The position numbers and the translations under genes were made by a program. DNA of 64,000 bases from Pseudoips prasinana (lineage: Eukaryota > Arthropoda > Insecta > Lepidoptera > Nolidae). The notes beneath the pieces are model-generated. The model saw only the letters and a list, made by a program, of their open reading frames with translations, made no database searches and was not told the DNA's origin. Positions 1 through 8,795 of this stretch are shown piece by piece. The stretch is taken from positions 4,278,001 to 4,342,000 of the forward strand of contig OX621256.1 of NCBI GenBank assembly GCA_951640165.1, given 5' to 3'. How positions within the stretch are numbered: position 1 is the stretch's first letter; each line of letters opens with the position of its first letter.

Positions 1-298
1 CTGATATGATGATGATGATGATTGGTCTGATCCTAAATTCGAACCCAGGCCCCATTTTCTGCTGTACAAGCTGTCGCTACGGCGGCAAAGTATCAAGAGG
101 CCAACTGATAAGCTAACGGAATAAGTATTAAGTAACATTAACAGGAAGTGACACTTGAAATTTAATCCATAGACTGAGTGTTGTTATCAAAACAAAATTA
201 TAACCAATGGGTTTTAAGATATTACTTACTTTCTTTTATATAATCTGTAGTTATGGAATATTTGAAGTTGACAGTTGCGTAAAAAATATATTCAAACG

Positions 299-337
299 TA
301 GTTTTACTTTCCTACGATTTTATTATATGTATAATAT
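299..337 (-). mobile_element. Lep1-like Helitron 5' end fragment
   Basis: Reverse complement of the Lep1-like 5' start (TACATATAATAAAATCGTAG). The rest of the element is missing; an RTE tail follows directly. Confidence 0.6.
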
Positions 338-339
338 TG

Positions 340-582
340 GTCAGGCGACCCAAAGTCACCGACATAGCCCGAAGACATTGCAAAACCAAAGTAGCAGTGG
401 GCAGGGCATATAGCTCGTAAAATCGACGTGGGCAGGCCCCCTATTAGATGGACCGATGATCTTGTGCGCGTCGCTGGAAACTGCTGGATGCGGTTAGCGC
501 AAGACCGGTAATTGTGGAGATCTTTAGGGGAGGCCTTTATGCAGCAGTGGACGTCTTTCGGCTGATATGATGATGATGATGA
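340..582 (+). pseudogene. RTE-like retrotransposon 3' end (family F)
   Basis: One plus-strand frame reads as the C-terminus of an RTE-type reverse transcriptase: GRPPIRWTDDLVRVAG, then WMRLAQDR, an in-frame stop, then LWRSLGEAFMQQWTSFG and the natural stop. A short (TGA)n tail follows, as is usual for this clade. It is truncated at the 5' end and carries the internal stop, so it is dead. This is the best-preserved family F reference copy in the window. Confidence 0.8.
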
Positions 583-989
583 TTGGTCTGATCCTAAATT
601 CGAACCCGGGCCCCATTTTCTGCTGTACAAGCTGTCGCTACGGCGGCAAAGTATCAAGAGGCCAACTGATAAGCTAACGGAATAAGTATTAAGTAACATT
701 AACAGGAAGTGACACTTGAAATTTAATCCATAGACTGAGTGTTGTTATCAAAACAAAATTATAACCAATGGGTTTTAAGATATTACTTACTTTCTTTTAT
801 ATAATCTGTAGTTATGGAATATTTGAAGTTGACAGTTGCGTAAAAACCACACTAATAGTAATGTTCTTAAACTTTCGCGATGTCGATGTCCCGATCACCT
901 GGGGCATAGCCCTAAAGGGGGGCACCGGGGCAGCATACCCGCGTTCCCGGGGTCTTTCATATATTATTATCTTTTATTCAAACGTTTTA

Positions 990-2246
990 CTTATATTTTA
1001 AATGTATTAACATATAAAAAATATAAATAACAAAATATATTAATATTATTATAAATATACTTTACCTTTGAGCATTATTTCTTTTTTGCGTTTCAATTAG
1101 TTACAATAGAACAGATACTGACAGATAGTATAAGTCAAAACTATTCTTTTGTTTAAAATATAAAACACAATAGTCTATCTTAGAAGCTATTTTTAAACAA
1201 AACACGACACAGAAGTGCCAGTATTTTCTTTAGTAAAATCTGTCGAAGAAAAGTGAAATTACGAAGAAAACTATTGACTTTATCACCATTTGTTAAATAA
1301 TTGTCAGCGAATGGTTGGCCATTGTGCAGGTAGAGTTTGATTGACGGTTCTACAGCCTGCAATCGTGGTAATCTTTTAACTTTGATGTCAATTATGATTG
1401 GTTGGAAGATAAATTTCGCGTTTGTAATGAATAACAGTTATCTTAATTATTCTGTGGTTACTATGCGCGGTGTTGCTGGCTCAAGGCGATTCACAGATAA
1501 TAGGCATTTTAGTAAAAAATAGGCCTCATATTTTATCTCAACTTGGAATTCGACTTTATATTTTTTGTTTTGTGCTACGTAGTTTTTCCATTGTTTGAGA
1601 ACTGATGTTGGTAATTCTGTATCAATTCGATTAAACATTATTACAAGATGGTGCTTATAGAGAATGATTGTATTAATAAAGAAAGAAAGTAACAACTATG
1701 CAGAGCCTGAATAGTAAGGCTGTTGTTGCGTAAGTTTATAAAGATAGTTTTAGTTTGTACTTAGTATTAATCTATTTAAATATCTAAATATCTGTAATAA
1801 AGAAAATATATTTATTCCGTAAACAAGCGCAGATAATAATAATAATATATAGGTACACATAAAGAAGTTCTTAATTGCTATCTGTGCGAGTCCGAATTGG
1901 TCCCATCTCAGCACTAGCTGCAACATTACTGATGCAGCGCTGGTTTTCTGAATTTCCAATATCTATATTAATAATAATAATAAAATAACAAATCCCACCT
2001 GGTACATAATTAAATTTGTCCAATTGTAACATGTAGTGTAGCTTATGTAAATTATATGATTAAAAATATTAGTTATCAAATATATAAAAAAAAATATCAT
2101 ACCGGTATTTGTCTGCAAGCTCCGAAACGGCTGATAGCTGAGAATCAGTCGTTATTTTTTTTAATAACCTAAGTAATATATTTAAGTTATAAAATTAAAA
2201 TACTTTATATTATTATGATTTGGCATTGAAAAATACACACAACACT
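990..2246. other. AT-rich stretch without recognisable gene
   Basis: Only short open frames of at most about 80 codons occur, with no motif, no codon pattern and no repeat family seen elsewhere in the window. Confidence 0.5.
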
Positions 2247-2254
2247 AAATTTTC

Positions 2255-3258
2255 GGGTCCGTGGCTTAGGCCCCCAGTGGTCGAGGCACCTGTGGCCGAA
2301 GCCCCCGATTCGATTATTTTAATTCAAAGCAATTTTTGATCAAATGTACTATCAGGCACAAAAATCTTTTACAAAAATAATAAATGTCTAATGGTGGTAT
2401 ATGTATAATACATTAAATCATAATTATATTTATGTCATAGCAATGCTTTTATATTCGATGTATGTTTTGAAAAATGAAAGTCTTAGTTATTTTTCATTAT
2501 TTTTATATATTGTTGTAGATTGGAATTTTGTTACTGTACTTTTCACTCGTAATTTTCCAATTTTCGTTACATACAATTTTTTATAAATAATGGACTTATA
2601 TCCTTATTTCTAGAACGCAACGCAAATCCAGCGTGCTACAATGTTTTTCCAACAAGTCTATATTTAAATATATTGTAAATATTTCGCACAAGCCCTTGTG
2701 AAGGATCTTCGCTCGTCATTATGAGATGACTTTCGTATCGGTTACATATTGCAATATTCAATAACTTGACTCAGGTGTGAAAGAGATATACTTAATATCT
2801 ATTCATACCTCCTTATTATTTTAAATGTTGTAGACAAAAAGATGGACTTTTTATTGTTGCCAATAACTGGTTTGGCTCAGTTAGCTAACGATTTGGTTCA
2901 AGTTGAAAGATAATATTTCTACATGGTAATTTATTATAAATGTATTTTATATATTTTATATTAATAACATTCACTAACATTTTATATGAGGTCTTTTTAA
3001 TTTCTGGATGATTGTACATAATAAATATGTTTTTAATGTAGAAAAAGGTGTGTAAGGATAAGGTTAAGTGGCGATCTATTTTCTGTGCAATTTGATAGAT
3101 AACTTTTGTTTGGCAAGGAATAATATTATTACAGTGAAACACTTTTCTCATTTACTGTACTAAGTGAAAAATTACAAAAATAAAATGATATAAAATAAAT
3201 CCGATCGGGGGCGTAGGCCACAGGTGCCTCGACCACTGGGGGCCTAAGCCACGGACCC
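2255..3258. mobile_element. Non-autonomous DNA transposon, 8-bp TSD
   Basis: Long inverted repeats begin GGGTCCGTGGCTTAGGCCCC. They are identical for 43 bases, then diverge around GAAGCCCCCGAT on the left and TACGCCCCCGAT (reverse complement) on the right. The 8-base direct repeat AAATTTTC flanks the element at 2247-2254 and 3259-3266. The roughly 890-bp interior is AT-rich and has no credible transposase. An 8-bp duplication is typical of hAT and P superfamilies, but the GGGTCC terminus is not the usual hAT start, so the superfamily is open. Confidence 0.85.
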
Positions 3259-3436
3259 AAATTTTCACCCTTCTACTGCCAACTCCTATTTTTTTATATT
3301 TTGTTTTATTTGCTGATTTCGATTATTTTTTTGTTTCTTTGATTGAGTTCCTTGATGATTTAGATTTAGAATTTAGAACGTTTGCTGAGTCAGCTGGTAT
3401 TATAGACACATTACACCAAGGCACAGAACAAATAAT

Positions 3437-3528
3437 CATCCTCACCTCATAAAGATTTGTCCTGGGTAAGGATCGAACCCACGACCTTAGCAGTCAGGGT
3501 CACTAACCAATAGATCAACAGGGCAGGC
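3437..3528 (-). mobile_element. tRNA-derived SINE, family B (partial)
   Basis: Reverse complement carries the B-box-like GGTTCGATCC followed by the AAATCTTTATGAGGTGAGGA start of the core. Family B heads read GGCCTAGTGGTATAGTGGTTA in the better copy at 13.2 kb. Confidence 0.6.
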
Positions 3529-3648
3529 AGATATATTAGATATTTTTACTAAGCTACGGACGAAACACGCTGGCAGATCAAATTTAGGATTCCCTTGCTA
3601 ACACCCTTCCGGAGGATGTAGGTATTATCTATCGTGTATCGTCTGTAG

Positions 3649-3775
3649 CTTAACGCAGAGCACCTACCCCGGATTGGTAGATGGTGCAGGAGACCCGCCG
3701 GACGATTAAATTTATGATTTCCCATTTGTGAGATTAGATAAACGCTTTCATTGCGAATAACGCTATAAAATTAAT
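3649..3775 (+). repeat. Dispersed repeat, family L
   Basis: GGATTGGTAGATGGTGCAGG through CGACGATTAAATTTATGATT-type sequence to GCGAATAACGCTATAAAAT. A diverged copy lies at 62380-62490 and an inverted piece at 25705-25755. No coding frame; origin unknown. Confidence 0.5.
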
Positions 3776-3874
3776 ATTAAATATTTTTATCAATCTGTAA
3801 GACTATAATAATGTAAGCAAAAACGTAACAATTACCAGCAGTAAGTTAGTAGTAGTAGTTATACGTTAATTTAC

Positions 3875-4015
3875 GGACAGACGCCAGCACATCCAGCTAC
3901 CCCAATCTGTTAAATTTCTTTTATAGATCTTCAACTTTATCACATAAGCATAAGGTTCACTTTTAATTGGGGAAGTTAGACAGATTGGGGTAGCTTGATG
4001 TGCTGGCGTCTGTAC
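3875..4015. mobile_element. MITE, family K
   Basis: About 140 bp with terminal inverted repeats GTACAGACGCCAGCACATC (the left end here is degraded to GGACAGACG). An AT-rich centre includes CTTTATCACATAAGCATAAG. Other copies: 25610-25701 (right half lost) and 26425-26558 (complete). Confidence 0.75.
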
Positions 4016-4256
4016 CTTTAAAATCGTGTACACCATTCATCTTGTTTGCAAATCCGTGTTAATGGCAAATTTTGCCAGAGAATAACACATTGTTTACATA
4101 TTAGCCATACTGCGGTGACGTCAGAGATGTACAGAGTTATATTTATTTACTTACTGTATCTTAAAGAGTAACGAAAGACACATTTTATATAACACCTTCT
4201 AGTTTATATACTCACGCGATTTGCTAATTGATCTACAAATTAGTTTTATAAAAGGC

Positions 4257-4503
4257 CAGGGGCTCTACCGGCTAAGTCGCCGAATATCGGTTTCTTAAAT
4301 GGCGTTCAAATAAATAAAGGTTAAAAATTACTTAAACAATCGTTAAATCGGCTTCAACGGTGACAATAGTTTCCGAACCATTTATGACGTCACACGTGCT
4401 CATGGAAGCCGATTTAACGATTGATTAAAACATTTTTAAACTTTATTTATTTCAACGCCATTTAAGAAATCGATGTTCGGTGACTTAGCCGGTAGAACCC
4501 CTG
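4257..4503. mobile_element. Palindromic MITE, family M copy 1
   Basis: 247 bp with long inverted arms beginning CAGGGGCTCTACCGGC and ending CCCCTG. Each arm includes TTTCTTAAATGGCGTT and AATCGTTAAATCGGCTTC. The short centre (GACAATAGTTTCCGAACC) is the only asymmetric part. A second copy of equal length is at 63248-63494 with the centre inverted. No clear target duplication. Confidence 0.8.
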
Positions 4504-4521
4504 TTAAATAAAATAAAATAA

Positions 4522-4668
4522 TAAAAGGTTTTTATTCACGTAGATTATAAAAAGCGCTTGTAAAATAGTCAGAACATGTTTGTAGTAATATAGTTAAGTA
4601 TACATAATTATTTCTAGTTATATATAGACATTTACGTACACGGATTGTTTAAACATTTTTAAAATGTT
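4522..4668 (-). mobile_element. Retrotransposon 3' tail, family J
   Basis: Read on the minus strand it contains ACAAACATGTTCTGACTATT, GCGCTTT and GTGAATAAAAACCTTTTATT. The closing AATAAA and A/T-rich end suggest a polyadenylated non-LTR 3' UTR. The parent ORF is not present in the window. Confidence 0.6.
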
Positions 4669-4701
4669 GCGTTGAGGTGACGCTTGAAGTCTTAACAAAC
4701 C

Positions 4702-4942
4702 GGTGACGGTGAGTTGGCGTAGTAGGTGGGTCGTGGGTTCGATTCTCACCCAGGACAGATATTTATGTGCATGAATCTGTTTGTCCTCTGTCTGGATGGT
4801 ATTATCTACGTATATAAGTATGTGTTTATAAAAGAAAAGCAGTATTTATATATCAGCTATGTGATTGCCATAGTACAAGCCCTGCTTAGTTTGGGATCAG
4901 ATGACCGTGTGTGAATAATGTTCCAGGATATCTATAAGATAC
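4702..4942 (+). mobile_element. tRNA-derived SINE, family C
   Basis: Head with GAGTTGGCGTAGTAGGTGG and B-box GGGTTCGATTC, then core (CAGATATTTATGTGCATGAA, GTTTGTCC) and tail (CCATAGTACAAGC, TTAGTTTGGGATCAGATG, AATGTTCCAGGATAT). This is the fullest plus-strand family C copy. Confidence 0.85.
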
Positions 4943-4988
4943 TAGGTCATTTTATACCTGGTGTTCATCGTGAAATATACGACTACTA

Positions 4989-5151
4989 CATAAACAACTT
5001 TTCTTTTGTAATACTTAAATAGATAATTACACCCAGACTCAGGTTAAACAGACGTGTTCATGCACATAAATATGTGACCTGGGTGGTAAACGAACCCACG
5101 ACTTGCGGCGTGAAAGGCAAGCATTTAGCAACCTCCCCAATCAGCCCGTAG
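4989..5151 (-). mobile_element. tRNA-derived SINE, family C
   Basis: Inverted relative to the copy 50 bases upstream. Head and core are present (GGTGAAAGGCAAGC-type anticodon arm, CACCCAGACTCAGG core), but the 3' tail is lost. Confidence 0.8.
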
Positions 5152-5490
5152 ATATAGTAATTAATGATTACTTTGTGTTTTTTAGCCTTCACAGGGCTTC
5201 CTCCTATTATTAGTTTGAATATAAATATGAAATCCTTGAACGAAGGTCGTTCTATGAACAAAATTGTCATAATATAGTTTGTAAGGTGAAGTCATAGCAA
5301 TAAACATTATATTAATGATAGAGCTATCAAAATTGTCAATATTTTATCAATTTCAACAAGGTTGGATGGGCGGTATTCCCTTTGTGTTTTCTGGTGTTAT
5401 TCCCCGTTAATATATTTAATGCTCGCATGGTTCAGTGGTTAAAGTAGATGTCTATAGAGTAACAAGATTCAATTAAAAGTCAATTGAATG

Positions 5491-5745
5491 ACGATCACCG
5501 TAGCCTAGTTGGTAGTGATCCTGCCTACGAAGCTGGTGTTCCTGGGTTCGAATCCCGGTAAGTGCAAATATTTGTGTGATGAGCACGAATATTTGTTTCT
5601 GGGTCATGGATATTTTCTATGTCTATAAGTATTTATCTATCTATATAAGTATGTATATCGTCGCCTGGTACCCATAGTCCAAGCTTTGCTTAGTTTGGGG
5701 CTAGGATGATCTGTGTGACATTGTCCCGAGATATATATTATATTA
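5491..5745 (+). mobile_element. tRNA-derived SINE, family A
   Basis: Complete. A-box TAGCCTAGTTGGTAGTG, B-box GGGTTCGAATCCC, core AAATATTTGTGTGATGAGCA, tail CCCATAGTCCAAGCTTTGC to GACATTGTCCCGAGATAT with a (TAT)n-like end. Derived from a tRNA but not a functional tRNA gene, because the cloverleaf is degenerate and the body follows directly. Confidence 0.9.
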
Positions 5746-6231
5746 TTCAATTATAGTTATATTTACCAAGGGCACTCTATTGTGCTCACTCCGATAAATT
5801 TATGGAATACGCTAGATGAAAGGAAATCTTCTATTATTATTATTTATTTATTTATTTTACAAATATATTTTAACGGTTTAATAATAAGTCTCACAAAACC
5901 GTGTTATCGGTTTGACTGTAGGATCGAGTCTCCGTACAGCAACTAATTTAGCCTTATAACAAAATAATACTGGGTAAATTATGATATATTACATGTTGCA
6001 TTAAATTAAATCTATTAGGTGTTTCTTCAATTCAAATTTCTGTCTTACATGTCATCCGGCAGACTATTTAACAGATAAGACAAACGTTTATTAAGGACTA
6101 TCGCATAGTCTATTCCGTCGAATTTATCCCAGGTTAATGTCTGATATAAAAAGAAGATGAAGAAACATATATATGGTGTATCCAGGCCAGTCACGTGTTG
6201 TTCTAGTGGTTAGTGAACACGATTAATCGTT
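5746..6231. other. AT-rich stretch, nothing recognised
   Basis: No motif-bearing frame and no repeat shared with the rest of the window. Confidence 0.4.
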
Positions 6232-6300
6232 CTGTATCCGTTGTCTGTGCCTACCCATCCTGGAGACGAGCGTGAGTCTATGTATGTATGTAATATGACT
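6232..6300 (+). mobile_element. Retrotransposon 3' end, family I (fragment)
   Basis: Shares TCCGTTGTCTGTGCCTACCC and the terminal TATGTATGTATGTA tail with 22136-22252 and 46070-46140. Confidence 0.45.
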
Positions 6301-6601
6301 ATAACTTCCGCACTCCAGTCTGTTACTGAATTCTTTTCCACGATTTGAACACTCATATATCTACTCGTATCTTTAGATGGGAATTCTAGTCAAGCCATCG
6401 GTGATAAAAATGGAAAAAGCCTCCACAAGGCCATTTTAACAAAACAACTACCTAAGTATAGGTAGTAAACAATAGTGACACAATGAGAAACGAGGCAAAC
6501 TGTACTATAGAATACAGTTAGGAAATATACTATGGCATATTAAAAAATATGTATAAAGCAATAAACGAAACATAACTTACTATCTTTAATAACTTTCTCA
6601 T

Positions 6602-6839
6602 AGCTAGCTCTCACCGGGCCGTAAGTGATCAGTAAGCTAAAGCAAAAAGGGTCGCGGTCAGTCCATAGATGGGTGACCAAAGAAGTGGTACAATATCTGA
6701 GTGTCTCCGTCTTCGGAAAGCACGTTAAGCTGCCGGTCCCGATTGTAGTCATTAAACAATAGTCCTTAAGCCATGGCAGAAGCCTACTGGGCGGCTTGAA
6801 CAACTCAGACACTAGGATTACCACTGCCCATACGATAAC
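6602..6839 (+). mobile_element. 5S rRNA-like SINE, family H
   Basis: The head resembles the internal-promoter part of 5S rRNA: GCGGTCAGT then AGATGGGTGACC, corresponding to the intermediate element and box C (TGGATGGGTGACC). The body runs GCACGTTAAGCTGCCGGTCC to CCACTGCCCATACGATAA. The box-A part is better kept in other copies (GAGGTTAAGCAACTAG). Other copies: 19994-20245, 29912-30030 and 60878-61404. The 5S origin is inferred by eye. Confidence 0.65.
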
Positions 6840-6842
6840 ATA

Positions 6843-7140
6843 CACTCACGCCACCCCAGAGGGGTAGGTATGACAACTGATTTCCATTTTTCACGATCTT
6901 TGCACACTTCTTTTGCCTTGTTTACAGTCTTTATATTCCTCATATATGCTCGCCGATATGTCTCCAATTTCAGAGAATGTTCTGCGAGGTCTTCTCCTTC
7001 CGGTTGTACCATTCACACCGGCCAGGTATACTTCTTTTGTCAATCTCCTTTTATTCATCCCTTATAACACATTTACAATCTTTGTAACTAAACCTTTCAC
7101 ACCACAACGTTTTCTTACATCAGCATTTCGTATTCCGTCC
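6843..7140 (-). pseudogene. Non-LTR reverse transcriptase C-terminus, family I
   Basis: The minus strand reads in broken frames TTGRRRPRRTF and KAKEVCKDREKWKSV, ending in a stop near a (TATG)n-type tail. This is the usual basic C-terminal end of insect endonuclease/reverse-transcriptase ORFs. It is frameshifted and 5'-truncated. The I-like element at 7157 begins just beyond it. Confidence 0.55.
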
Positions 7141-7143
7141 CTT

Positions 7144-7156
7144 AAAGATAAACACC
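7144..7156 (+). repeat. Left target-site duplication of I-like element
   Basis: AAAGATAAACACC, repeated exactly at 12631-12643 after the poly(A). The first A residues merge with the tail on the right, so the duplication may be 10-13 bases. Confidence 0.9.
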
Positions 7157-7188
7157 AGTCGCGCGCGACACTTCGTAGCGAGCGGATG
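7157..7188 (+). promoter_or_regulatory. Internal Pol II promoter (Inr + DPE)
   Basis: The first base of the element is the A of CCAGTC, a reasonable initiator. With that A as +1, GGATG occupies +28 to +32 (7184-7188) and fits the downstream promoter element RGWYV. This TATA-less layout is the known arrangement for Jockey/I elements and lets the transcript start at the element's first base. Inferred from motif spacing only. Confidence 0.6.
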
Positions 7189-7252
7189 TTTTACGCTGTT
7201 ATCGAAATGTTTATTATTTTTACCTATACCCTCAAATTAAAATATAACAAAA

Positions 7253-8795
7253 ATGAGTGATAATTCAGATGGACATAGTTTAACGAGTTTAAATAGTGAT
7301 GAAGAATCAATTGTACGTGAGCAACAAGTTTTAAAGGAGGTGGTATGCAGTAATAAAGGAGACAAAATGCAGAGTGAGTCACAAGTTCAGTCCGGTAGTA
7401 AGGAATATCCTTTTATACAAATAGCTGAGAAGAGAATGAGAGATGAGGGTGACGATGAATTTATAATAGTGAGAAGGAGCCCAAAACGGCTAAATCGTAG
7501 TTCCTCGTTGAACTATGATATTAACCGTACAACACAAAGTGATGATTTTACATTAGAAAATAATTATGATGTTTATATTTCCTCTAAAGAATGCCTACCG
7601 AAACAAATTGGTCTTGCCAAACTCTTAAGATCAGAAAATATACTGGGTATTACCAAAATTAATTTTAAAAACTCTTTTTAGAGTACGTATACAATTTGAA
7701 AGTCGACAACATGCTGAGAAATTAGTGTCTTGTGAAAAAATGAAGGAATTGGGATACAGGTGTCAATTTGCCCAAGAAGTTAATCTATCATATGGAGTTG
7801 TCAAAAATATCGAATTGGAGGTGGATGAAAAAGAACTGATAGAAATAATTGGTTCTGAATATGATATTGTTTCCGTGAAGCGTTTGAAACGATTTACGGA
7901 AGAAGGTAAATGGGTAGATAGTGAAACAGTTCGCATTTGTTTTAAAGGCAATACGGTACCTTCTACGGTTGAGATTTACGACTGCAAATTTAAGGTGGAG
8001 TCATACACATTCCCAGTATCACAATGTTCAAACTGCTGGCGTTTTGGTCATCTATTACGTCAGTGTCCTAGTAAAAGGCCGACATGCCCAAAATGTGGTG
8101 AATTTCATGCCAATTGTGAAACGATGCAATATCGATGCATCAATTGTAATGGCACACACATGTCCTTTAATAAGTCTTGTCCCATTTTATTGAAAGAAAA
8201 AGAAATACGTCGAATAATGTCTGCTATGAATTACACATATAAAAGAGCACTTTATATTTACCTTAAACAGAGAGAAACTGAGAAGATTAAGACATTGCAC
8301 AATAGGAATGAAACTGATAAACACGAAATACAATCAAATATAAGTAATAATAACAACACCGTAAATGAATGTAAGCAAACCCCTTCTTTTAGGGATGTTT
8401 TAGTGGGAGAAACCCAAAAACCAAAGTTATTAGATTATGAAAAGAAGAAGACTACCCAAGTAAATATGACATCAGTAAGAAAGAAGAAAAAAGAAATAAA
8501 TGAGTATGATAACAGTGAAAATATTATTATTGAGGACCAGTGTATTGCAGAGGAACCTTCAGAAAGTCAGAATTATGAGGAGCAAGAGTCTAATCAGAAG
8601 AAAAACAGACAGGAAAATCATTCTTTTTGGCAGTTAATGAAACGGATTAAAGATATCATACTTACCAGAAAAGAGTTAGATGTGAAGATAATTGAAATAG
8701 CGAAATTAGTTTTTGAAAATATAAAACACTTTTTGGTAGAAACAATTAAAGGCGGAGAATGGTTAAACTATACTATGAAGCTATTTAATGGATAG
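7253..8795 (+). pseudogene. ORF1, gag-like RNA-binding protein (frameshifted)
   Basis: The ORF1 protein would bind element RNA in a ribonucleoprotein. Reading starts at ATG 7253 in good context (ACAAAAATGA). It runs 142 codons to TAG at 7679, then stays open one frame over until TAG 8793. The two frames meet at a run of five T (7675-7679), where one extra T explains the break. The downstream frame holds three zinc knuckles at 8025-8180: CSNCWRFGHLLRQC (CX2CX4HX4C), CPKCGEFHANC, and CINCNGTH with a later C. A Lys/Glu-rich tail follows. Together about 510 residues, normal for I-like ORF1. The shift could be a disabling mutation, a sequencing error in a homopolymer, or less likely programmed +1 frameshifting. 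Confidence 0.85.
8788..8795 (+). promoter_or_regulatory. ORF1/ORF2 stop-start overlap
   Basis: ATGGATAG contains the ORF2 start (8788) and the ORF1 stop TAG (8793). This 8-base overlap suggests ORF2 is translated by termination-reinitiation after ORF1, as proposed for other non-LTR elements. Confidence 0.6.

Larger units (their letters stand above)
1..846. repeat. 561-bp tandem segmental duplication
   Basis: Bases 1-285 recur at 562-846 with one visible difference (A to G in the GAACCC[A/G]GG stretch). The repeated part holds an RTE tail end (TGATGATGATG), a short stretch with tRNA-B-box-like bases (TTCGAACCC), and unique-looking AT-rich DNA. The sequences diverge after GTTGCGTAAAAA. The first copy runs off the left window edge, so the true unit may be longer. 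Confidence 0.85.

Noticed and set aside
304..699. 131-codon minus-strand frame
   Set aside because: It is the antisense of an RTE C-terminus plus duplicated non-coding DNA.
5410..5450. GCATGGTTCAGTGGTTAAAG as a tRNA-Gly-like fragment
   Set aside because: A box only; no B box or acceptor stem within range.
5491..5565. tRNA-like heads (A and B boxes) as true tRNA genes
   Set aside because: Each is followed by the same SINE body, the arms do not fold into a clean cloverleaf and no terminator follows; these are SINE promoters.
6540..6845. 101-codon minus-strand frame
   Set aside because: Antisense of the 5S-like SINE; no conserved codons between copies.
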